Positions 1 to 5,349 of a stretch of 8,394 bases of DNA are shown here, piece by piece (positions within the stretch are counted from its first letter, which is position 1; each line of letters begins with the position of its first letter). The DNA is from an uncultured Bacteroidales bacterium. Lineage in GTDB: Bacteria > Bacteroidota > Bacteroidia > Bacteroidales > Paludibacteraceae. The DNA is taken from positions 1 through 8,394 of the forward strand of contig CALCGR010000140.1 of the NCBI GenBank assembly GCA_937901025.1, in the 5' to 3' direction. A program made the position numbers and the translations under genes. A model generated the notes under the pieces. The model saw nothing but the letters and a program-made list of their open reading frames with translations. It had not been told where the DNA came from and did not search any database.

Positions 1-555
1 ATCTCCTATGCGGTATGGTGGATTCGTCAATCCATCCTGCAAGCATTGGCAGAGCAGTCGCGTATCGTTCGTCTGCCGCTCAACCAGGTAGGTTCGCTCA
101 ATAAGATCAACAAAGCCTATCAGCGTTTTGAGCAGGAACACGAGCGCAAGCCGTCGGCCGAAGAGTTGGCGGAGGAGTTGGATATACCGGTAGATAAGAT
201 TGCAGATACGCTGAAGATGTCGGGTCGTCATGTGAGTGTCGATGCCCCGTTCGTAGAGGGCGAGGACAACTGCCTCATCGACATCATGCCCAACGAGGAC
301 TCGCCCAATGCGGATAAGGGTCTGATCAGCGAGTCGCTGGCCAAGGAGATTGACCGCGCCTTAGCGCAGTTAACGCCGCGCGAGGCGGATATCTTAAAGC
401 AGTTCTTCGGCATTGGTTGTCCGGAGAAGACGCTGGAGGAGATCGGTATCGAGTTAGGACTGACGAGGGAACGTGTGCGTCAGATCAAGGAGAAAGCCAT
501 CCGACGCTTGAACACCAGTCCCCGCAGTAAGGTATTGAAGACGTACTTAGGATAA
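1..555 (+). CDS. rpoD: Primary (housekeeping) RNA polymerase sigma factor RpoD, 5'-truncated by window edge
   Basis: This gene encodes the main sigma-70 factor, which directs core RNA polymerase to housekeeping promoters. The reading frame is open from base 1, so the true start lies outside the window and 184 C-terminal residues are visible. Visible residues 1-27 (SYAVWWIRQSILQAL, then RIVRLP) are the end of region 2.4, which reads the -10/-7 element. Region 3 follows at about 28-80. The region 3.2 linker is near 80-115 (DAPFVEGEDN). Region 4 is at about 120-184, with the helix-turn-helix at 143-170 (TLEEIGIELGLTRERVRQIK). The protein ends SKVLKTYLG. From family knowledge, the Bacteroidetes primary sigma factor is short (about 286 residues, no long region 1.1) and recognises TTG/TAnnTTTG promoters; this sequence resembles it closely. 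The TAA stop shares one base with the ddl ATG (TAATG), suggesting translational coupling. Identity is very secure. Confidence 0.97.
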   Translation: MSYAVWWIRQSILQALAEQSRIVRLPLNQVGSLNKINKAYQRFEQEHERKPSAEELAEELDIPVDKIADTLKMSGRHVSVDAPFVEGEDNCLIDIMPNEDSPNADKGLISESLAKEIDRALAQLTPREADILKQFFGIGCPEKTLEEIGIELGLTRERVRQIKEKAIRRLNTSPRSKVLKTYLG

Positions 556-1568
556 TGAAACGCAATATCGCTATTGTAGCAGGAGGGGACAGTTCGGAAT
601 ACGAAGTCTCCTTACGCAGTGCCGCCGGCATTGATTCGTTCCTGGACAAGGAGCGCTATGACGTGACGATTGTGGCACTGAGAAAACACGATTGGCAAGT
701 GGTGGATGAATGGCGCATGGCGGACGGGCAGATGGAGATCGTTGCGACCCTGCCGCTGGATAAGAACGACTTCTCCTACGTGAAGAACGGGAAGAAAGTA
801 AGGTTTGACTTTGCGTATATCACCATCCACGGCACACCGGGAGAGAACGGGTTACTGCAAGGGTATTTCGACATCATGGGTATCCCGTATTCCTGTTGCG
901 GGGTGTTGGCCGCAGCGCTGACGTTTAATAAGTTTGCCTGCAACCACTATCTGCAGGATTTCGGAGTGAACATCTCCCCGAGTCTACTGCTGCGCAAAGG
1001 CGGCGAGCGGATGACGGCGGAGCAGGTGGTAGAGCAAGTGGGGCTGCCGTGTTTCATTAAGAGTAACGTAGGCGGCAGTTCGTTCGGTTGCACAAAGGTG
1101 AAGACGATCGAGCAAGTCGACCCGGCGATTGATATCGCCTTTAAGGAGGGGGACGAGGTGATCTGCGAGGCGTTTATGAAAGGAACAGAGATCACGTGCG
1201 GCGTTTATAAGACGAAGAACAAAGCGGTAGCCTTCCCGATTACGGAGGTGGTGTCGAAGAACGAGTTCTTTGACTACGACGCTAAGTACAAGGGTCAGGT
1301 AGATGAGATCACGCCCGCCCGCATCCCGGATGAAGTGAGGGATAAGGTACAGGCGTTGACGTTAAAGATTTATGATATCTTAGGTTGTCAAGGCATCATC
1401 CGTACGGATTATATCTTAACGGAGGGTTGGAAGATCAACCTACTGGAGATCAACACGACGCCGGGTATGACGGCAACCTCGTTTATCCCGCAGCAGGTAA
1501 GGGCCGCCGGATTAGATATCAAGGATGTGCTGACGGATATAATTGAAGACCGACTGAACAATGATTGA
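555..1568 (+). CDS. ddl: D-alanine--D-alanine ligase
   Basis: Cytoplasmic ATP-grasp enzyme that joins two D-alanines for the peptidoglycan precursor UDP-MurNAc-pentapeptide. It has 337 residues, close to the usual Ddl length. Visible motifs are GGDSSEYEVSL at 10-20 (Glu15 matches the catalytic Glu15 of E. coli DdlB), IHGTPGENG at 91-99, the ATP-grasp glycine loop SNVGGSSFG at 170-178, YDAKYKG at 241-247, RTDY at 283-286 and EINTTPGMTATS at 298-309 (metal and substrate binding). Tyr245 in DAKYKG corresponds to the Tyr that goes with D-Ala-D-Ala rather than D-Ala-D-lactate activity, so I infer a normal, vancomycin-sensitive-type ligase. The ATG at 555 overlaps the rpoD stop by 1 bp and fits the usual N-terminus (MKRNIAIVAGG). 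The 3' end overlaps the next gene by 8 bp. Both overlaps suggest one transcript with rpoD and the prenyl synthase. Confidence 0.97.
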   Translation: MKRNIAIVAGGDSSEYEVSLRSAAGIDSFLDKERYDVTIVALRKHDWQVVDEWRMADGQMEIVATLPLDKNDFSYVKNGKKVRFDFAYITIHGTPGENGLLQGYFDIMGIPYSCCGVLAAALTFNKFACNHYLQDFGVNISPSLLLRKGGERMTAEQVVEQVGLPCFIKSNVGGSSFGCTKVKTIEQVDPAIDIAFKEGDEVICEAFMKGTEITCGVYKTKNKAVAFPITEVVSKNEFFDYDAKYKGQVDEITPARIPDEVRDKVQALTLKIYDILGCQGIIRTDYILTEGWKINLLEINTTPGMTATSFIPQQVRAAGLDIKDVLTDIIEDRLNND

Positions 1569-2487
1569 TATTCGCACGTATATTGACCAACTGGACTGGC
1601 AGCGCGAGCCGCGGGGACTTTATGCTCCGATTGAATATGCGTTGGCAGGAGGCGGAAAGCGTTTGCGTCCGACCTTGGCGTTGATTGGTTGTGCGATCTG
1701 CGGCGGCAAAGAGCAGGACGCGGTAGCGGCGGCTTTAGCGTTAGAAGTGTTTCATAACTTCACGTTGCTACACGACGACGTGATGGACCACGCTTCGGTG
1801 CGCAGGGGTCGGCCGTCGGTGAATAAACAGTTTGGTCAGAATGCGGCTATCCTATCGGGGGATGAGATGTTGATTGAGGCTTATAAGTTACTACAGTCCT
1901 ATCCGAGCGAGCAGTTAGCGAAGTTGTTACCGGTGTTTAACAAGATGGCTTCCGAGGTATGCGAGGGTCAACAATACGACATGGATTTTGAGACACGAGC
2001 AGAGGAAGAGGTAACGATGGAGGATTATATGGAGATGATTCGTCTCAAGACCTCGGTTTTGTTAGCAGCGGCCTTACAGATGGGAGCAATCATCGGCGGA
2101 GGAACCGATGAGCAACAGCAGCGGCTCTATGAGATAGGGGTACGGTTAGGTCTGGCTTTCCAGATTCAGGACGATCTACTGGATGTCTATGGGGATGAGC
2201 GCACCTTCGGGAAAGCGATTGGCGGAGATATTCGGGAAGGAAAGAAGACGTTCCTTTATCTGGCCGCAAGAGCCAAGGCCACGGAGGAAGAGAAAAAGAT
2301 GTTAAGAGGAAAAGATGTTCGTGAGGTCACCTTATTATATAATCGCCTGTGCGCGCGCGAGGAGGCCGAACAGAAGATAGCCGAACTAACGGCGCAAGCC
2401 TTGGACCTATTAGCCGTCTTCCCGGAAGGGGAAGCGAAGCAACGGTTAGAGGCATTAGCCAAACAATTATCCGATCGTCAATCCTAA
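1561..2487 (+). CDS. All-trans polyprenyl diphosphate synthase (trans-isoprenyl synthetase family)
   Basis: Chain-elongating prenyltransferase that condenses isopentenyl diphosphate with allylic diphosphates; products of this family feed quinone side chains, undecaprenyl phosphate or other isoprenoids. It has 308 residues. Visible motifs are GGKRLRP at 31-37 (diphosphate binding), the first aspartate-rich motif DDVMD at 72-76 followed by RRGRPSVN at 81-88, KT at 163-164, the second aspartate-rich motif QIQDDLLD at 201-208, and GGDIREGKKT at 221-230. The first motif is DDxxD, without the two-residue insertion of bacterial farnesyl diphosphate synthases such as E. coli IspA (DDxxxxD). Phe67 lies five residues before it, a position known to limit chain length. 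This suggests a short-chain product, perhaps C15-C20, but the product cannot be read with certainty, so I give no symbol. The ATG at 1561 overlaps ddl by 8 bp. There is no Shine-Dalgarno site, so coupling to ddl translation is likely. Confidence 0.93.
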   Translation: MIDIRTYIDQLDWQREPRGLYAPIEYALAGGGKRLRPTLALIGCAICGGKEQDAVAAALALEVFHNFTLLHDDVMDHASVRRGRPSVNKQFGQNAAILSGDEMLIEAYKLLQSYPSEQLAKLLPVFNKMASEVCEGQQYDMDFETRAEEEVTMEDYMEMIRLKTSVLLAAALQMGAIIGGGTDEQQQRLYEIGVRLGLAFQIQDDLLDVYGDERTFGKAIGGDIREGKKTFLYLAARAKATEEEKKMLRGKDVREVTLLYNRLCAREEAEQKIAELTAQALDLLAVFPEGEAKQRLEALAKQLSDRQS

Positions 2488-2498
2488 AACATATCGTT

Positions 2499-3257
2499 AT
2501 GCCCTACAGAAGATTACCCAACACAGACCAAGCGCGTCTATCCGCATTACAACACGCCGTACAGCGTGCCAGTGAGGCGGACTACGGTCAGCAAGTGCTG
2601 GATTACGCTACGCAACAAGAGGCGCAACGCGTCTTGTTGCAGTTTGAGACACTGGTTAGTCAGTATCACGATAACCGCGACAGTAAAGCATCCGCGAATA
2701 AGGAGTATCGTTTAGGGGTACAGAATGCCCGTATGTATATCTCCCATTTCATTCAGGTACTGAACCTGGCCGTCATTCGCGGAGAGATAAAGAAAGACTA
2801 CAAACAACTCTACGGATTGGATGTAGAGAACCATGTGGTACCGGATTTGTCGACGGAAGAGGATTTGCTCTATTGGGGAGAACATATCATTCAAGGGGAG
2901 AATGAGCGGATTAGTAAAGGAGGCTTCCCGATTTATAATCCGGCGATTAACAAGGTGAAGGTGTATTACGATATCTTCAAGGAGCAGCAGGTGAATCATT
3001 CGTTTCACAAGAAAAACGCGAACCGCGTATATGAGAACGTGGAGCAGTTGCGCAAGCAAGCGGATGAACTGATCCTGAATATCTGGAATCAAGTAGAGAA
3101 CTATTACAAAGACCAACTCCCGTTTGCGAAGTTGAATCTATGTAAAGAATATGGTCTTATATATTATTACCGCACCGGCGAGAAACACTTGTCGGCAGCA
3201 ACGGACAAGGCATTAGAGGCGCAGCAAAAGAGTCAGACTAGCATCCAATGGACTTAG
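2499..3257 (+). CDS. Conserved hypothetical helical protein, MPYRRLPNTD N-terminus
   Basis: I do not recognise a function. The 252-residue product begins MPYRRLPNTDQARLSAL, an N-terminus I recall from uncharacterised Bacteroidales proteins, which I cannot check here. It appears soluble and mostly alpha-helical, with no signal peptide, transmembrane segment or cysteine motif. Residues 30-60 and 170-205 are charged and helix-forming and could be coiled coils. The middle (101-150) is less helical, with LYGLDVENHVVPDLSTEEDLL and then GGFPIYNPAI. Aromatic residues cluster at 218-224 (YGLIYYY). The frame is open further upstream to about 2349, inside the prenyl synthase gene, but the ATG at 2499 lies 11 bp after that gene's stop and gives the expected N-terminus, so I chose it. 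It is the last gene of the apparent rpoD operon, and its 3' end overlaps the opposing folate gene by 20 bp. Confidence 0.85.
   Translation: MPYRRLPNTDQARLSALQHAVQRASEADYGQQVLDYATQQEAQRVLLQFETLVSQYHDNRDSKASANKEYRLGVQNARMYISHFIQVLNLAVIRGEIKKDYKQLYGLDVENHVVPDLSTEEDLLYWGEHIIQGENERISKGGFPIYNPAINKVKVYYDIFKEQQVNHSFHKKNANRVYENVEQLRKQADELILNIWNQVENYYKDQLPFAKLNLCKEYGLIYYYRTGEKHLSAATDKALEAQQKSQTSIQWT
3238..3257. other. Convergent 20-bp overlap of two gene ends
   Basis: The stop of the plus-strand helical protein gene (TAG at 3255-3257) lies inside the folate cyclo-ligase gene, whose own stop on the minus strand is at 3238-3240. The last codons of each gene are thus read from both strands. No intrinsic terminator hairpin is visible here, so transcripts from the two sides may extend into each other. 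Confidence 0.9.
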
Positions 3258-3843
3258 TAGGGGTAAGGACGGCGTCCACGCGCACATCGAACAGCCCGTG
3301 CGGAACCGCGGTCTTGCGCAGTTGGAAGTCATAACCCACACCGAGTTTGAAGGAACGCGGATGCTTACGCAGGAACTTGTCGTAAAAACCGCCTCCGCGG
3401 CCGATACGATGCAAGTGATAATCAAAAGCGACGCCGGGAACGAGGATGAGATCGATATTCCCTTCGAAGGGATTGGTGGTCGGCTCCATCACCCGATATT
3501 TGCCGCGATGCATCTTCTCCTCGCCCTCGTAAGGATGCGCTTTCATGCAACGGCGATGGGTCACGGGAAGAAGAATCGTCTTTTGGTCCTTATAGGTTTC
3601 GAGCAAACCGCTGATATCGACCTCATTGTGGATAGGGGCATAGAGCAGCACCGTTTGAGCTTGTTGGAACTGTTTCAGGTCCGCAATGCGATGCAAGAGC
3701 GTTTGCGCGTCCTCGGCCGCTTTGGATTTGTCATAAACACGGCGACGTTGTTCCAAAATCTCCCGCAAAGCCGCTTTCTGTTTACGTAAGCGAGACCAAG
3801 GGAGCAGAGCGATTAAATCATGAATTTGTCCGGCGAAAAGCAT
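3238..3843 (-). CDS. 5-formyltetrahydrofolate cyclo-ligase (5,10-methenyl-THF synthetase)
   Basis: Cytoplasmic folate enzyme that uses ATP to convert 5-formyltetrahydrofolate to 5,10-methenyltetrahydrofolate, returning the stored folate to one-carbon metabolism. It has 201 residues, near the family's usual length of 180-200. Visible features are the basic N-terminal helix RLRKQKAALREIL (18-30), VLLYAPIHNEVDI (65-77), where the Asn-Glu sits in the folate/ATP site, LILVPGVAFD (132-141) and GRGGGFYDKFL (148-158), the family's C-terminal signature. The family normally begins close to the basic helix; here about 17 residues precede it (MLFAGQIHDLIALLPWS), and there is no later ATG before the helix, so I keep 3843. 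The gene is monocistronic in this window, with a likely promoter at 3899-3929. It diverges from the lipoprotein gene and overlaps the helical protein gene tail to tail by 20 bp. The gene is often called fau or ygfA in other bacteria. Confidence 0.95.
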   Translation of the reverse strand: MLFAGQIHDLIALLPWSRLRKQKAALREILEQRRRVYDKSKAAEDAQTLLHRIADLKQFQQAQTVLLYAPIHNEVDISGLLETYKDQKTILLPVTHRRCMKAHPYEGEEKMHRGKYRVMEPTTNPFEGNIDLILVPGVAFDYHLHRIGRGGGFYDKFLRKHPRSFKLGVGYDFQLRKTAVPHGLFDVRVDAVLTPTKSIGC

Positions 3844-3870
3844 AGTAATAAAGGCTTAAAAAATACACAA

Positions 3871-3889
3871 TAAAGACAATTTGTCTTTA
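3871..3889. promoter_or_regulatory. Perfect 19-bp dyad, candidate operator or leader hairpin
   Basis: The sequence is TAAAGACAA-T-TTGTCTTTA: 9-bp arms that pair perfectly around a single central base. Its centre (3880) falls at the middle of the 72-bp intergenic space (3844-3915), between two divergent genes. It lies just downstream of the predicted minus-strand transcription start, where a repressor would block the folate gene. As RNA it could form a 7-bp stem with a 5-nt loop. On the minus strand it is followed by a T-rich stretch (TTGTGTATTTTTT), so an attenuator is a second possibility, but the stem has only two G-C pairs. I cannot tell which, if any, regulator binds it. Confidence 0.5.
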
Positions 3890-3898
3890 AATCGACTA

Positions 3899-3929
3899 CA
3901 AAAGTACAAAAAAAAATGCAAATGAGCAA
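3899..3929 (-). promoter_or_regulatory. Predicted Bacteroidetes-type promoter for the formyl-THF cyclo-ligase gene
   Basis: On the minus strand, TACTTTTG at 3906-3899 matches the Bacteroidetes -7 consensus TAnnTTTG at every fixed position. A TTG at 3929-3927 lies 20 bp upstream, the spacing expected for the -33 element. Transcription would start near 3893-3895, leaving an untranslated leader of about 50 nt that contains the 3871-3889 dyad. The -33 element lies inside the first codons of the divergent lipoprotein gene. This is a pattern match only. Confidence 0.55.
3908..3924 (+). promoter_or_regulatory. A9 tract and paired in-frame ATGs at the lipoprotein start
   Basis: Nine A bases (3908-3916) run straight into the first ATG at 3916, and a second in-frame ATG follows at 3922. 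There is no Shine-Dalgarno sequence. A-rich leaders are the usual translation start context in Bacteroidetes. With the second ATG as start, the A tract would sit about 6-14 bases upstream, a better position for a leader element. The homopolymer is also a possible site of replication or transcription slippage; since it precedes the coding sequence, that would change spacing rather than frame. Confidence 0.4.
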
Positions 3930-5313
3930 GAAAAATCATAAAAATTATCACTTTTTTCTCATAATCGGGTGGATTGGGGTGATGATGGGGCTTGTTTCTT
4001 GTAAAAACGACACAACGAACACGATAACCACCTCGAGTGTGGCACAACTGAGTTCGATGACGTTTATGCCGCAAGACTCGTTCCCCGGTTTAGCCGCTGC
4101 CACCTTCCGTGTGGATGAGGGTTTGGATACCGGTAGGGTATATAATCCGGACTCGATTCTCTACGGCACAAAGATAAACAAAGTGATTCCGCGTTTCGGC
4201 TATGCGGCGACACCGGGTTCGGTCTCTATTCACCTGAGCAATCCCGACGAGACGATCGCACTTAAAGGGGCCGATACGATTGACTTCACACGGCAACCGA
4301 TATATATGTCCATCACCTCCTCGGATGGAAAGAACACAAAAGTGTATAGTATCAAAGTAACGGTGCATACGAAGGACCCGGATAAGTTTGAATGGCGTCA
4401 ACTAACGAACAAAATTTATACCCCGGATCCGGATGGAAGTGAGCAGCAGGCGTTCTTCTTGGACGACCAATTGTGTTTGATGGTAAACAACGGGTTCTCC
4501 AATCGCTATTACACCTCGACGGACGGCGAAAACTGGTCGGGTCCGGAGACACCCTCCGGGTTACCGGAGAACTGCAACGTAAGAGCCATACTCGCGGATA
4601 CGATGACGGCCAGGGCGTACTATTTAGACGGAAAGACCTTGTATATTGCGCAGACACCGAATCAATGGGATGCCGTAGAACAAACGGGAGCATTTACGCC
4701 CTTGACGATGCTCATTAATTTCAATGATACGATTTGGGCAATCGTAAAGGACGAAGACGAGCAATTACGCTTGGCTTCCTTAGGCGAGGAAGACCAGTTG
4801 GTGATTGCCGAACACCTAGCCCCGCTACCCGACGATTTCCCGGTGAGTTCGTTTGCGGCTACCTGTTTTAACCGTACCGGCTTGATTGAGCGCGCGATTA
4901 TCATCGGCGGGTTCTCGCAAGAGGGTAAGAGTCTGAATAGCCGTTGGAACCTGGAATACTCCAAAGCCTCCGGTTACCGGATGAAGAACTTCTCGATAGA
5001 GACGCCGGTGTTCACTTCGCTTACGGGAGCGAGTGTGATTTGGTACGGCAATGCGTTATTCCTCTTTGGCGGCGTGGACGACAGGATGCACTTCCAGCAG
5101 CCGATGTTAGTGAGCGAGGATGAAGGAATGAACTGGGTGGTGCCGGATACAACGAAGAACCAATTACCCAAGGAGTATCAAACCCGTCAGAAACAGTCGG
5201 CGTTTGTGTACAACAAGAATATTTATCTGGTAGGCGGCAGTTATTTGACCACCACCTTCACAGATATCTATTGCGGGCGGCTCACCTCTATTGATTGGGC
5301 AAAAAGAGATTAA
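3916..5313 (+). CDS. DUF6242-type lipoprotein with Asp-box/Kelch-like C-terminal repeats
   Basis: Predicted lipoprotein of 465 residues and unknown role. Residues 1-28 form a signal peptide: a basic start (MSKKNHK), a hydrophobic core (FFLIIGWIGVMMG) and a lipobox GLVSC with the lipidated Cys at 29. After it comes KNDTTN, which lacks the acidic run seen in many Bacteroidetes surface-export signals, so it may face the periplasm. Residues 40-155 form a beta-rich domain with VYNPDSILYGT at 75-85, a motif I associate with DUF6242. From about 158 the sequence looks like beta-propeller blades: STDGENW (201-207), IIIGGF (328-333), LFLFGG (381-386), the Asp-box SEDEGMNW (400-407) and IYLVGG (436-441). 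ATGs at 3916 and 3922 are both possible starts; the second gives MSKKN and may be the real one. It sits alone between a divergent gene and pgk. I see no clear plus-strand promoter upstream. Confidence 0.85.
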   Translation: MQMSKKNHKNYHFFLIIGWIGVMMGLVSCKNDTTNTITTSSVAQLSSMTFMPQDSFPGLAAATFRVDEGLDTGRVYNPDSILYGTKINKVIPRFGYAATPGSVSIHLSNPDETIALKGADTIDFTRQPIYMSITSSDGKNTKVYSIKVTVHTKDPDKFEWRQLTNKIYTPDPDGSEQQAFFLDDQLCLMVNNGFSNRYYTSTDGENWSGPETPSGLPENCNVRAILADTMTARAYYLDGKTLYIAQTPNQWDAVEQTGAFTPLTMLINFNDTIWAIVKDEDEQLRLASLGEEDQLVIAEHLAPLPDDFPVSSFAATCFNRTGLIERAIIIGGFSQEGKSLNSRWNLEYSKASGYRMKNFSIETPVFTSLTGASVIWYGNALFLFGGVDDRMHFQQPMLVSEDEGMNWVVPDTTKNQLPKEYQTRQKQSAFVYNKNIYLVGGSYLTTTFTDIYCGRLTSIDWAKRD

Positions 5314-5349
5314 AAATAATGAACTAAAAATATCTAAAATTTTACAACA
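5314..5349 (+). promoter_or_regulatory. AT-rich leader upstream of pgk
   Basis: This 36-bp gap is nearly all A and T and contains the 10-bp palindrome TAAAATTTTA at 5335-5344. I find no good TAnnTTTG box and no G-C rich terminator hairpin. It may serve mainly as the A-rich ribosome entry region for pgk (ACAACA just before the ATG). Whether pgk has its own promoter here, or is read through from the lipoprotein gene, cannot be decided from sequence. Confidence 0.35.

Noticed and set aside
2349..2498. Upstream extension of the 252-residue protein into the prenyl synthase gene
   Set aside because: The extension would overlap the prenyl synthase gene by about 140 bp, and the ATG at 2499 gives a natural N-terminus.
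3298..3789. Open frame of 163 codons on the plus strand, opposite the folate cyclo-ligase
   Set aside because: The minus-strand frame carries the full cyclo-ligase signature; the plus-strand translation resembles nothing known and has no promoter or leader.
3821..3828. TGAATTTG as a possible plus-strand promoter for the lipoprotein gene
   Set aside because: One fixed base is wrong and no TTG lies at the right distance upstream; it is inside the folate gene.
5335..5344. TAAAATTTTA palindrome before pgk as a terminator or operator
   Set aside because: It is a short pure A/T palindrome in an A/T-rich leader, too weak for a terminator and expected by chance.
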